Positions 17,643 through 29,000 of a stretch of 64,000 nt of DNA are shown in pieces; positions within the stretch are counted from its first letter, which is position 1, and every line of letters starts with the position of its first letter. The stretch covers positions 3,038,001 to 3,102,000 of the forward strand of contig NZ_BSVB01000001.1 of the NCBI RefSeq assembly GCF_030161895.1, read 5' to 3'. The position numbers and the translations under genes are program-made. The DNA is from Pseudolysinimonas kribbensis (GTDB taxonomy: Bacteria > Actinomycetota > Actinomycetes > Actinomycetales > Microbacteriaceae). The notes below the pieces were generated by a model. That model worked only from the letters and a program-made list of their open reading frames with translations. It did no database searches and was not told the DNA's origin.

Positions 17643-18551
17643 ATGACATCCGATCAGCGTGACCTCGTCCACCGCATCCTCCGCGACGCCCCCTTCGACC
17701 TCGGGGGTGACGTCACGGTCCAGCGACCGCTCCTCGAGCAGATGCTCACCGCGCAGCCGCTTCCGGATGACGTACGCATGACCCCGGGCGAGCTCGGTGG
17801 TGTGCCGGTCACCTTCATCGACCTCGACGGCGTCACCCCGCGCGGCACGATCTTCCACATCCACGGCGGCGGCTTCGCCGTCGGGTCCGCGCGGGGCTCG
17901 GTCGGGCTCGCCTCCAGCCTGGCGAGAAGGACCGGCATGCGCGCCGTCTCGGTCGACTACCGTCTGGCGCCGGAGCACCCGTACCCCGCGGCGCTGAACG
18001 ACGTGACCGCCGCGTACCGGGCACTGCTCGACGAGGCCGACCCGGCCGAGGTGATCGTGTCGGGCGAGTCCGCCGGCGGCAACCTCGCGGTCGAACTGCT
18101 GGTGGCCGGCAAGGCGTCCGCGCTCCGGATGCCTGCCGCCGCGGTGGTGTTCTCGCCGATGACCGACCTCACGGCCTCCGGTGACAGCTTCACGACGAAG
18201 GCGGACGCCGACCCGAACATCACGCTCGACGCCATCCGCACCCGTGCGGGCGACTACCTCTCGGGGTCGGGCACGTCGGCCGCCGACCCGCTGGTGAGCC
18301 CGATCTTCGCGGACCTCACCGGCCTTCCGCCGCTGCTGATCCAGGTGGGCTCCCACGAAGTGCTTCTGGCCGACGCCACCCGCCTGGCCGCGAAGGCGGC
18401 CGACGACGACGTGCCGGTGATCCTCGACGTGACCCCCGGCGTTCCGCACGTGTTCCAGGCGTTCGCGGCGATCCTCGACGAGGGCGACGCAGCGCTGGAC
18501 CGCGCGGCAGGGTTCGTCGACGCGCACCTCAGGGTCGGGGCAGCGGTCTGA
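17643..18551 (+). CDS. Alpha/beta hydrolase, hormone-sensitive-lipase-type esterase
   Basis: The 302-aa protein has the HSL oxyanion motif HIHGGGFAVGS, the nucleophile elbow GESAGGN, the catalytic Asp in QVGSHEVLLADA context, and the His in GVPHVFQAF. It acts on short-chain esters or similar small substrates. Regulation by the divergent MarR protein is likely. The next gene on the opposite strand appears to overlap its 3' end once its frame is repaired. Confidence 0.92.
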   Translation: MTSDQRDLVHRILRDAPFDLGGDVTVQRPLLEQMLTAQPLPDDVRMTPGELGGVPVTFIDLDGVTPRGTIFHIHGGGFAVGSARGSVGLASSLARRTGMRAVSVDYRLAPEHPYPAALNDVTAAYRALLDEADPAEVIVSGESAGGNLAVELLVAGKASALRMPAAAVVFSPMTDLTASGDSFTTKADADPNITLDAIRTRAGDYLSGSGTSAADPLVSPIFADLTGLPPLLIQVGSHEVLLADATRLAAKAADDDVPVILDVTPGVPHVFQAFAAILDEGDAALDRAAGFVDAHLRVGAAV

Positions 18552-21500
18552 CGGCGGAGTCCCTCGGCGACGCATCAGCGAGCCGGATGAAACCGCTGAG
18601 CGCCGCGAGCCCTCCGGCCGGTGGGGCAGGTAATCGCGCAGCGCGGGGAGTGCACGAGGTAGGCGGCCCACTTCGCGCGTGAGATCGCGACGTTGAGGCG
18701 GTTGCGCAGCAGCAGGAAGTCGATGCCGCGCGGCACGTCGAGTGCCGACGACGCGGTCATCGACACGATGGCGACCGGCGCCTCCTGGCCCTGGAATTTG
18801 TCGACCGTGCCGACGCGGGTCGCCGTGAAGCCGGCGGCGTCGAGGGCGCCGCGCAGCAGCGCCACCTGCGCGTTGTAGGGGGCGACCACGATGACGTCGT
18901 CGGCGTCGAGCTGCGTGTCGCTCCGGCCGGCGCCAGGGTCCGACCACCCTCGCCCGACCAGGGAGCGCAGCAGGTCGACGATCGCGGCGGCCTCCTCGGG
19001 TGACTCGACCGAGCGATCCGCGCTCGGCACGGCGACGGGATGCAGTCCGGGCTCCACGCCATCCAGCCGGCGCAGCGCGGTCGAGGGATGCGCACCGAGC
19101 CGGCCCTCGTACGACAGCGACGACACGGCCGCGCACAGCGCCGGATGCATGCGCCGCGACTCGGCGAGGAAGTAGCCGAGCTCGTCGGGCAGCACGTCGT
19201 GTCCGTCGGAGAGCCACCCGAGCGCGGACGTCTGGATCGGCTCCGGATGCACGCCCTGACTCACCTGCGGCAGCTGCTGCGGGTCGCCGAGCAGCAGCAG
19301 TCGCCGCGCGCCCATCGCCACCGCGATCGTGTTGGCGAGCGAGTACTGGCCGGCCTCGTCAATCACGAGCAGGTCGAGCGCGCCGCGGCCGACCTTGTTC
19401 GGGTTCGCGAAGTCCCACGCGGTGCCGCCGAGCACGACGCCTGTGGCGGCGAGGAATGGCGGGATGTCGTCGTTGCTCGCCAGCCGCGTCCACGGCACCG
19501 CGCGCTGCTCCTCGCCGCGACCCGGCTTCTTGCCGACGCGGCCTCGCGGCACGCCGTTCGCGAGAACCTGCCGCAGCAGATTCTCGACGACGGCGTGCGA
19601 CTGCGCGGCCACCCCGATGCGCCAGCCGCGGCGCGCGAGCGCGGCGATGACGGCGGCGCCGACATAGGTCTTGCCCGACCCGGGCGGCCCCTGCACCGCG
19701 AGGTAGGAGTCCGACATCGCGATCAGCGACGCGACGATGTCGGCGACCGCGTCGCCGGTGCGCGCGAGACCGCCGTCGATGCGCGGCGGACGGCGGCGCA
19801 GGATGTCGAGCGCGGCCCCGTCGGGCGGGCCCGGCAGCGCCGCCGCGAGGGCCTCGCCCCACTCGAGGATCGCCTCGCGCTGCGCGGCTGTGCGGATCGG
19901 CGGCTTCGGCGTGAGCGCCATCGGCAGTTGGGGCCACGGCGCCGGACCGCGTTCCTCGAGGGTCACCACGGTGTCCGCCTCGGCCCGCGCGCTGACGCCG
20001 ATCGACAGCACCCTCGTGCGGGAGTGCTCGCCGCGCTGGCCGGGCAGCGTCATCCCGCACCCCTCGGGTGCCGGGTCGGTGTACATGACGAACGGGTCGT
20101 CGCTCTCGCCGAGCCCGCTGCCCGGCGTCAGGCGCCCCGCCAGGGTGACGGTGCGTCGCCAGAGCGACTGGCGCCCGGCGGGCGGCTCCCAGTCGGTGGC
20201 GACGCGCGCGTCGTGCACCACGAGCACGTCGCGCTGATCCTCCCAGGTCTCGACCGGCGCGATCTCGCGGTTGAAGTGCTCCCACCAGTACGACTTGTCC
20301 TCGCGGCGGTGGTACTCGATCGCGGCGGCCGCGAGGGCGAGCGCGGTCTGGTCGGCGTCGCGATCGGGGGCCGCGACGCCGTCGAGCGGCGCGAGCAGCG
20401 CCGCGGTCGCGGCGTCCTCGCGGCGGGCGAGTTCGGCATCCCGTCGGCTCTCGGCCGGATCGATCGCGGGACGCCGCGACACCCCGTGCGCGTCGGCCAG
20501 TCCCAGCAGCCAGTCGCGCAGTCGCAGGGTCGAGACGCAGTCGTAGCGGTTGTAGTCGGCGATCTCGGCGAGCAGGCGCTGCGCCTCCTCGGTGCGGCCG
20601 GCATCCCGGGCCTGGCAGTAGTCGACGTACTGCTGCACCGAGTCGGCGGCGTTGGTCACGTCGCCGGTGCGCAGCTCGTCGCCCATGTAGAGCTGTTCGA
20701 CCTTCTTGAGGCTGTACGAGTTCGCGGAGATCCGGATGCTGCGCTTGACGATCGGGTACAGGTCGACGAACACGCCCGCCTCGAGCAGTTCGTCGAGGAT
20801 CTGCTCGCCGACGCCGTGCCGGGCGCACAGCTGCTGCAGGTGGCTGCGCTCGTAGTCGGCGTAGTGGTAGATGTGCATGCCCGGATGTCGGCGGCGCCGG
20901 TCGCGCACGTATGTCAGGAAGTCGATGGTGGCGCGCTTCTCCTCCGCGCGGTCGTGCGCCCAGAACGGCCGGAAGTGCTCGCGCTCGCCGCCCTCGTGCT
21001 CGATGACGCCGAACAGGTACTCCAGGTTCCAGCTGGTCGGCCCGCCGCCGCCGTCGGTCCAGAGCGGGTCGCCCTCGAAGTCGAAGAAGATGTCGCCCGT
21101 GTGGGGTTCGGGCAGGGCGGCGAGGCCGGTGGCGTCGTGCACGCGCGAGGTGATCGCGCTCCTTCGCCGGCGACCTGCATCCGGGCCTGATCGCGCAGTG
21201 CCGCGAGCGCTCCCGCGCCGATGCCCGCGACCGGCTCGTCGGTGGCGGCGAGCTGGTCGATGGTCCGGATGCCGGCCTCCGCGAGCCGGATCCGCTGCGT
21301 CGACCGCATCCCCGCCACGAGCAGCACGTCGCGGGTCGCCTCGACCTGCGCGGCGCACTCCGCGCAGCGCCCGCACACCGCGTAGCCGGGCTCCTCCCAC
21401 GCGATGGCCTCGGCTGCGGCGACCCGCTCGGCGATCATCCAGCGCAGCCGCGCCCAGCGGTCCGCGAACACCGGCGCGATGTCGGTGAGCCGGTGCGTCG

Positions 21501-22055
21501 AGGTGCTGCCGTCCCCGAGCAGCAGGTGCACGCGCGGTCCGGTCGGGATGCCGAGCCGCTCCAGCTGGTCGGCGTACGCCGCGAGCTGCAGCAGCGCGGT
21601 GATCTTCGCCCGCCGGGCGAGCTTGGTGTCGTAGACCTCGTAGGCACCGTCGTCGGTGCGGACGAGGAAGTCGGCGAACCCGACGAACTCGTCGGTCGCG
21701 AAGGCGGCCTGGTAGACGACCCCGGCCCCGTCGCGCAGGGCGGCGAGGGTCTGCGTGTGTGCACCGGCCAGTGCGTCGTCGTCGCGCGCCGAGACCGACT
21801 CCAGCACGGCGACGCCGCCGGGCGTGCCGGGGAGTGCTCACCGAGCTCGTCGAGGTAGCGCTGCAGCACCCGCAGCTCGTGCTCGCCACCGAGCAGACCC
21901 GCGCGCACGCGCATCGGGTCATCCGGATCCTCGACGGCGATGATGCGCCCGAGCTTCGCGTCGAGCCGCCGCATGAGCGCCCACTCGCACTCCGCGGCGG
22001 CGCTCATGTCGCTGGCGCTGCTGATCACGACGCGGTCGCGCTCGCGGATGAACAT
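18529..22055 (-). CDS. TM0106-type RecB-like nuclease fused to SF1 helicase (frame broken four times)
   Basis: The N-terminal third has RecB-like nuclease features (FADFLVR, then YEVYDTKL) and a CGRCAEC zinc-like site. The middle has an RNase-H-like segment FFDFEGDP. The C-terminal half is an SF1 helicase: GPPGSGKTYVGAA (Walker A), LVIDEAGQ (Walker B), LLGDPQQLPQ and VDKFQGQEAPV. One G or C is missing near 21832, 21165, 18648 and 18608; restoring them yields one protein of about 1175 aa ending at 18529. Family members are linked to DNA repair. Start ATG 22055. Confidence 0.82.
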
Positions 22056-22141
22056 GGGACTCGGCTCCTTCGGCGCCTCCGGGTGGAGAGCGTGTCAGTC
22101 TCCCACCGGCCACCGACACGAGAAGGCCCGCCTCCTCCCGG

Positions 22142-22417
22142 TTACGCAGCGACCAGCCGCGTCACCTTTCGCGGACGCCGAGTGTGCGCGAGGTCGTAGT
22201 TCGTCTGGGCGTCCAGCCAGAACCGTGCCGTCGAGATCCCGGCAGCTTCGAGCCGCATCGCCAGATTCGCGCTCACGCTCGCCCGCCCGTTCAGCACCCG
22301 CGACAGCGTCACCCGAGACACTCCGAGGGCCTCGGCGGCCTCGGTCACGGTGACGCCGAGATCGGGCAGCACGTCCTCTCGGAGGATCACTCCGGGATGG
22401 CTCGGATTGTGCATCAT
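22142..22417 (-). CDS. higA: HigA-type antitoxin (XRE helix-turn-helix)
   Basis: A 91-aa protein starting MMHNPSHPGVILREDVL, the HigA/VapI signature. The HTH is TVTEAAEALGVSRVTLSRVLNGRASVS. It lies 9 bp downstream of the toxin gene, the inverted gene order (toxin first) typical of higBA. It would bind HigB and repress the promoter at 22710-22739. Confidence 0.92.
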   Translation of the reverse strand: MMHNPSHPGVILREDVLPDLGVTVTEAAEALGVSRVTLSRVLNGRASVSANLAMRLEAAGISTARFWLDAQTNYDLAHTRRPRKVTRLVAA

Positions 22418-22426
22418 CGTTTCCTC

Positions 22427-22704
22427 CTAGTGATAGTCGAGGTAGTCGACGAGGATCACGTCGGTTCCGTCGAACCGAAACGTGACTCTCCAGTTTCCAT
22501 TGACCCTGATCGACCAGGTCCCGGCTTCGCGGCCTTTCAGCTCGTGGAGCCGGTAAGCGGGGAGGTCAAGATCTTCCGGGCGTGCGCCGCGTCGAGCGCG
22601 GTGAGGATTCGAGTCAGCTTCGCGACGTGGTCGGCCTGGACGCCTCGCTTGCTTCCCGTGGTGTAGAGGGCTTCCAGTCCCTTGTGGTGGAAGCTCTTGA
22701 TCAT
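22427..22704 (-). CDS. higB: HigB-type toxin, RelE fold (frame broken)
   Basis: The start MIKSFHHKGLEALYTTG is classic HigB. A frame break lies near 22585, where one C restores DAAHAPEDLDLPAYRLHELKG. The C-terminus has WSIRVNGNWRVTFRF and DYH at the end, matching the RelE/HigB active-site strand. Repaired length is about 92 aa. HigB cleaves mRNA on the ribosome. It forms a two-gene operon with higA, divergent from the hsd genes. Confidence 0.88.
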
Positions 22705-22709
22705 GCTCC

Positions 22710-22739
22710 AGCGTATCGCGTAACGCTACACGATACAAT
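22710..22739. promoter_or_regulatory. higBA promoter/operator, facing the hsd operon
   Basis: On the minus strand TTGTAT and TACGCT are separated by 17 bp, a good -35/-10 pair, and would start transcription at or next to the higB ATG (possibly leaderless). The inverted repeat GTATCG (22713-22718) / CGATAC (22731-22736) overlaps both elements, as a HigA operator would. On the + strand TACAAT (22734-22739) could be a -10 for hsdM. Confidence 0.55.
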
Positions 22740-22840
22740 CTGTTCCGCGTTCTTCGGGTGGCTGACCCCGCCTGAACCGCCCGGATGAATAGGCTCTGAA
22801 CGAGCGCCACAACGGGTGGCGCGTCGTGGGGATGTACTGC

Positions 22841-24765
22841 ATGTCGCAACAGAACAACGCCGCTTTCGTCTGGTCGATCGCCGACCTGCTGCGCGGGCCG
22901 TACAAGCCGCACCAGTACGGCAGCGTCATCTTGCCGTTCACGATTCTGCGGCGCCTCGACTGCGTGCTCGAGCCGAGCAAGCAGGCGGTGCTCGACGAGG
23001 CGGGCAAGCGCGGCGACGGGCCCGGGGCATCCGTGTTCCTGACGAAAGCGGCAGGCCAGAACTTCTACAACACCAGCAAGTTCACGCTGAAGAGCCTGCT
23101 GGGCGACGCGGCCGGCATCCGGGCGAACCTGCTCGACTACGTGCACGGTTTCAGCGAGAACGTGCGCGACATCTTCGACAAGTTCGAGTTCGAGAAGCAA
23201 TTGCAGAAGCTGGATGGCGAGAACCTGCTCTACCTGCTCACCCAGCGTTTCGCCGCGGTCGACTTGCACCCGAGTGCGATCTCGAACATCGAGATGGGCC
23301 TGATGTTCGAAGAGCTGATCCGCAAGTTCGCCGAGAGTTCGAACGAGACGGCGGGCGAGCATTTCACGCCGCGCGAGGTGATCCGTCTGATGGTGAGCGT
23401 TCTGCTCGAGCCCGACACAGAGGCGCTCAACGAGCCGGGCGTCGTGCGATCCATCTACGACCCCACGGCGGGCACGGGCGGCATGCTCTCGACCGCCGAC
23501 GAATACCTGCACGGCCAGAACCCCCAAGCCCGACTCGTGATGTTCGGGCAAGAGATCAACGGCGAGTCGTACGCCATCTGCAAGGCCGATCTGGTGATCA
23601 AGGGTCAGGACATCAACAACATCGTGCTCGGCGACACCCTCACCGACGATGGTTTCAGCGGCCAGACCTTCGACTACTGCCTCTCGAACCCACCCTTCGG
23701 CGTCGACTGGAACAAGCAGAAGCCGGCCGTGCTGAAAGAGCACGACGAGCAGGGTTTCAACGGTCGTTTCGGCCCCGGCCTGCCGAGGGTCTCTGACGGC
23801 TCGCTGCTGTTTCTGCTGCACCTAGTGAAGAAGCTGCGTCCGAAGGCAAAGGGCGGCGGCCGAGCGGGCATCGTGCTCAACGGCTCCCCCTGTTCACCGG
23901 AGCTGCCGGGTCGGGTGAGTCAGAGATCCGCCGTTACCTGCTTGAGAACGACCTGCTCGAGGCGATCATCGCCCTGCCTACCGACATGTTCTACAACACC
24001 GGCATCGCCACCTACGTCTGGATCATCGACAACGACAAGCGCCCAGAACGTCGCGGCGTGGTGCAGCTGATCGACGGCACGGGCTTCTCGCACAAGATGC
24101 GCAAGTCCCTGGGCTCGAAGCGCAAAGAGCTCGGCACCGACGACATCGAGACCATCGTGGAGCTCTACGGCAGCCTCAACCAGTCCGACGTCTCGAAGAC
24201 GTTCAAGAACGACGATTTCGGCTACCGCACCATCACCGTCGAGCGCCCGCTGCGCCTGAACTGGGCGCTCACCCCCGAGCGCTGGGCGACCGCTCTGACC
24301 GCGAAGCCCCTCTCGTCCCTAGCTGGTCGAGTAGCGCCACGGGCGCGTATCGAGACCACCACAGATCTCGGGGCTTTCACCAAGCAACTGAAACAGGCCC
24401 TAATGGATGCCGACCTCACCCTGACCGCCGCCCAACTGAAATCCCTGCTGTCGGCCCTCTCAGAACGCGACGACACCGCGCCCGTCATCACCAATGCCAA
24501 GGGCGCCCCCGAGCCGGACCCCGAACTCCGCGACACCGAGAACGTGCCCCTCGGCGAGGGCATCCACGACTACTTCGCCCGCGAGGTGCTCCCGCACGCC
24601 CCGGACGCCTGGATCGACGAGTCGAAAACCAGGATCGGCTACGAGATCCCCTTCACCCGACACTTCTACAAGTACGTGCCCCCGCGCCCCCTCGAAGAGA
24701 TCGATGCCGACCTGGAGCGCCTCGTGCGCGAGATCAGCGAACTGCTGCGAGAGGTGGAGGCGTGA
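22841..24765 (+). CDS. hsdM: Type I restriction-modification methyltransferase subunit HsdM (frame broken)
   Basis: The N-terminal helical domain starts [15 protein letters not shown]. The catalytic domain has the SAM motif DPTAGTGGM and the N6-adenine motif NPPFGVDW. A frame break at the C5 run 23886-23890 is repaired by one C, giving [20 protein letters not shown]. Repaired length is about 641 aa, normal for HsdM. ATG 22841 gives the conserved start; ATG 22832 or GTG 22826 are alternatives. The gene also contains an in-frame palindromic repeat (24324-24360). Its stop overlaps the hsdS start. Confidence 0.93.
24324..24360. repeat. REP-like palindromic element inside hsdM
   Basis: The arms TGGTCGAGTAGCGCC and GGCGCGTATCGAGACCACC form an imperfect hairpin. 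From memory, GGTCGAGTA.../...TATCGAGACC elements are widespread intergenic repeats in Microbacteriaceae and relatives. Here the element lies in the coding frame and adds about 13 residues (ending in RIETTT) between two HsdM segments without breaking the frame. Confidence 0.6.
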
Positions 24766-26009
24766 GAGCGAAATACGTCGCACCCATCTCCCGTGACACG
24801 GTTGACCCCACCTCCATAAGCGGAGAAGTAATCCACTATTCTATCCCAGCGCTCGAAGCGACCGGGAGTCCGGTGCGCGAGCTGGCATCTGAGATCGAGA
24901 GCGGCAAACTCGTGGTGCGCGCAGGCGACATTTTGGTGTCCAAGCTGAATCCGCGAAAGTCCCGCGTCCATATAGTTCCGTCGGATGGCGACGTGCCGAC
25001 GATTTCGTCCAGCGAGTTTGTAGTATTCCGCCCCCGATTGGTTCATGGGCCCTACCTGGCGTACGCGATGTCGTCGGCGCAGTCGACCCAGTGGTTTTCA
25101 GCGAACACTAGATCGGTCACCAGAAGCCATCAGCGCGTGGAGCCTTCCGTCGTCGGGGACCTTGAGGTCCCCGACCTAACTCTCGATGTTCAGCGCCAGA
25201 TAGCCGACTACCTGGACGCGCAGACGGCGAAGATCGACGCGCTGATCGGCAAGCAGGAGCAACTCATCCAAACGCTTGCGGAGCGTCGCCAAGCCGTCAT
25301 CTCCCACGCCGTCACGAAGGGCCTCGACCCGAACGCCCCGATGAAGGATTCGGGCGTCGTGTGGCTCGGCGCAGTGCCTAGGTCCTGGAGGTTGAGTTCG
25401 CTAAAGCGACTCATTCGATCTCAAGCATCCGGCACGAGCGTAAATGCGATGGACGTGCCTGCAGAAGGTGACGAGGTCGGAGTGCTCAAGACCAGTAGCG
25501 TCTCAACCGGGGTCTTTGTCCCTAGTGAGAACAAGACAGTGATCGAAGCTGACATATCCAGAGTCACCACTCCGGTCGAGAGCGGCTCAATATTAGTGAA
25601 CCGTGCCAACTCCCCGGAGCGTGTCGGTGCTGCAGCGCTGGTACGGGAATCCGCCCCCAACCTCTACCTCTCCGACAAGATCTGGCAACTCAGTTTCGAG
25701 CGTGCGGATGCGGGTTGGCTTTATTGGTGGCTCCAGACTGCGACGTACCGGGATCAGGTTTCTTCGCTGCGAGTAGGCACCAGTTCCAGCATGCAGAACT
25801 TGTCTTATGAGGACTTTCGTGAGATCAGAATCGCAGTGGCGCCTCAAGCTGAGCAGAGGCGCATTGCTTACTATCTCGACCACGAAACATCCAAAATCGA
25901 CGCGCTCTCGGCGAAGGCGCGCGAGATGATCGACGTGCTCAAGGAGCGGCGGCAGGCGCTGATCAGCGCGGCGGTGACCGGAAAGATCGACGTGAGAGGG
26001 CTCGCGTAG
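24762..26009 (+). CDS. hsdS: Type I restriction-modification specificity subunit HsdS
   Basis: The 415-aa protein has two target-recognition domains separated by a conserved helix. The first TRD (about residues 1-145) ends at QRQIADYLDAQTAKIDALI; the second (about 205-360) ends at EQRRIAYYLDHETSKIDAL, the repeated HsdS spacer. The TRDs set the two halves of the recognition site. Base composition is visibly more AT-rich than in hsdM and hsdR, as expected for horizontally exchanged TRDs. GTG 24762 overlaps the hsdM stop by 4 bp. Confidence 0.95.
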   Translation: MRAKYVAPISRDTVDPTSISGEVIHYSIPALEATGSPVRELASEIESGKLVVRAGDILVSKLNPRKSRVHIVPSDGDVPTISSSEFVVFRPRLVHGPYLAYAMSSAQSTQWFSANTRSVTRSHQRVEPSVVGDLEVPDLTLDVQRQIADYLDAQTAKIDALIGKQEQLIQTLAERRQAVISHAVTKGLDPNAPMKDSGVVWLGAVPRSWRLSSLKRLIRSQASGTSVNAMDVPAEGDEVGVLKTSSVSTGVFVPSENKTVIEADISRVTTPVESGSILVNRANSPERVGAAALVRESAPNLYLSDKIWQLSFERADAGWLYWWLQTATYRDQVSSLRVGTSSSMQNLSYEDFREIRIAVAPQAEQRRIAYYLDHETSKIDALSAKAREMIDVLKERRQALISAAVTGKIDVRGLA

Positions 26010-29000
26010 ATGGGCAAGCAGCACGAGTTCTGGTTCGAGGACGAGCTCTGCGAATACCTCGAGCAGCATGGCTGGCTCTACTCCCACGACGACACTGGTT
26101 ACGACAAGCAGCGGGCGCTGTATCCGGATGACGTGTTCGCCTGGTTGGACGAAACCCAACCGGAGGCGCTCACCGAGCGGCTGCCGGCATCCGGTGATCA
26201 AAAGCAGGCGCAGGCGCAACTGCTCGGCCGGTTGGTGCAGGCACTCGACAAGCCGTTCGCTCAGGGCGGCGGAACGCTCAACGTGCTGCGGCGCGGGTTC
26301 ACCGATGTCTCCACCCATTTCGACATGTGCCAGTTCAAGCCGGCGCAGCAGCTGAACCCGGCGAGCCTGGAACGCTACGCGAAGGTGCGGCTGCGGGTGA
26401 TGCGGCAGGTGTTCTACTCCGCCTCGAACCAGAAGAGTCTCGACCTGGTGTTCTTCGTCAACGGGCTGCCGGTGGCGACGATGGAGGTCAAGACCGACTT
26501 CACGCAATCCGTGCAGGATGCGGTCATCCAGTACCGCAAAGATCGCACGCCGCGCGACCCGGTCACCAAGAAAACCGAGCCGTTGCTCGCGTTCGGCAAG
26601 CGGGCGCTGGTGCACTTTGCGGCATCCAACTCGGAAGTGTGGATGACGACCCGCCTCGCCGGCGCCGAAACCGTCTTTCTGCCGTTCAACATGGGCAACG
26701 ACGGCGGCAAAGGCAACCCGCCCAACCCGAACGGATCGCCGACCTCGTACCTGTGGGAGCGGGTGCTGCAGCGGGATGCCTGGCTCGGCATCATCGGCAG
26801 CTTTCTGCACGCGTCGTCGCGCAAAGAGACCGACCCGGTCACGGGCGAAGTCACCGTGCAGGAGTCGCTGCTGTTCCCGCGCTTTCACCAGTGGGAATCG
26901 GTCACCCAGCTCGTGGCGGCGGCCCGGGTCGAGGGGCCCGGGCACACCTACCTGATTCAGCACTCGGCCGGATCGGGCAAGACCAACTCGATCGCCTGGA
27001 CCGCTCACCAGCTCAGCACGCTGCACGACGACACCGGCAAGAAGGTGTTCGACTCGGTGATCGTGGTCACCGACCGCACCGTGCTCGACGACCAGCTGCA
27101 GGATGCCATCTACCAGATCGACCACAAGTCCGGCGTGGTCGTGCCGATCACCCGCGGCACGGGCGACTCGAAATCTGCGCAGCTGAAGGCCGCGCTGGCC
27201 GAGGGTCGGCAGATCATCATCGTGACGATTCAGACCTTCCCGTTCGCGCTTAGCGAGATTCGGAAATCGGGCGCGCTGGTCGGACGCAGCTTCGCGATCA
27301 TCGCGGATGAGGCGCACTCCTCGCAGACCGGCACCACCTCGGCGAAGCTCAAGCAGGTGCTGTCGCCCGACGAGCTGGCGTCGTTGGAAGATGGCGGCGA
27401 GATCGACATCGAGGCGATCCTCGCCGCCGAGATGGCAGAGAAGGCCGACGCAAAGAATGTCAGCTATTTCGCATACACCGCCACCCCGAAGGCGAAGACG
27501 CTCGAGCTGTTCGGGCGACCCGGGTCGGATGGGCTGCCGAAGCCGTTCCACCTCTACACGATGCAGCAGGCGATCGAAGAGCGGTTCATCCTCGATGTGC
27601 TGCAGAACTACACGCCATACAAGCTCGCGTTCAAGCTCAACACCGGGGTGGAGTACGACAGCGACGACCCGATCGTCAACCGGTCGGAGGCATCCAAAGC
27701 GCTGATGCGGTGGGTGCGGCTGCACGAATACAACATCGCGCAGAAGGTGGCGCTGATCGTCGAGCACTACCGCGACAACGTCGCCTGGCGGCTGAACGGG
27801 CAGGCAAAGGCGATGGTGGTCACGGCCAGCCGTGTCGAGGCGGTGCGGTACAAGCTCGCGTTCGACAAGTACATCGCGGCGAAGAAGTATGTGGGGCTGC
27901 ATGCCCTGGTGGCGTTCTCGGGCGATGTGACCGACCCCCAGTCGGGGCCGGGCCCGTTCAACGAGACCTCGATGAACCCCGGGCTGCGCGGGCGTCGTCT
28001 GCCTGCGGCGTTCGCGTCTGACGACTACCAGGTGATGATCGTCGCCAACAAGTTCCAGACCGGATTCGACCAGCCGCTGCTCGTGGCGATGTACGTCGAC
28101 AAGAAGCTCTCGGGCGTGACCACCGTGCAGACTCTGTCGCGCCTGAACCGGGTCGCGACCGGCAAGGATCAGACCTTCGTGCTCGACTTCGTCAACGATC
28201 CGGCGCTCATCCTTGCCGACTTCCAGCCCTACTACCGGGTCGCGACGCTGGCCGAGGTGTCGGACCCGAACGTGATCCACGACCTGCGCAACAAGCTCGA
28301 CCAGGCGCTCATCTACGAAGAGTCGGAGGTGGAGGGCGCGGCCGCAGCGTTCGTGCGCGAAGAAGACAACAGCATCCTCACCAAATGGATGACGCCGGCC
28401 AAGCAGCGCTTCGCCGGCCAGTACACGGCGGCGGTCGAGGCGGGCGACGCTTCGCGCATCGAGCAACTGGACCTGTTTCGCCGCGACCTGAACAGCTACA
28501 TCCGCGCATACGACTTTCTCGGGCAGCTGATCGACTACCACGACACAGGGCTGGAGAAGCGGTCGATCTTCTACCGGCTGCTGGCGCCGCTGATCAGTGA
28601 CGGCATCGTGAACACCTCGATCGACCTCGACGGCGTGGCCCTGACGCACTACAACCTGCGGCCCGAGGAGGCAGAAGACCTGCAACTGTCGGGCGAGGGT
28701 GAGCCGCTGGCCGCCTTCACGGCGGCGGGTTCGGGATCGGCCCGTGACCCGGAGTTCGTGCGGCTGGGCGAACTCATCGACACGATGAACACGCTCTTCG
28801 AAGGTGACGGCCTGACCGACGCCGACATGGTCGGATTCTCGGGCTACCTGGGCGGCAAGTTCGACGAGAGCTCGACGCTGCGCGAGCAGGCACGGGTGAA
28901 TACGTTCGAGCAGTTCATCGCGAGCCCCGACCTGTCGACGGCGTTCTTGGACGCCGTCATTGATTCGGACGCCAATTTCAGCAGCATGAGTGCTCAGGTG

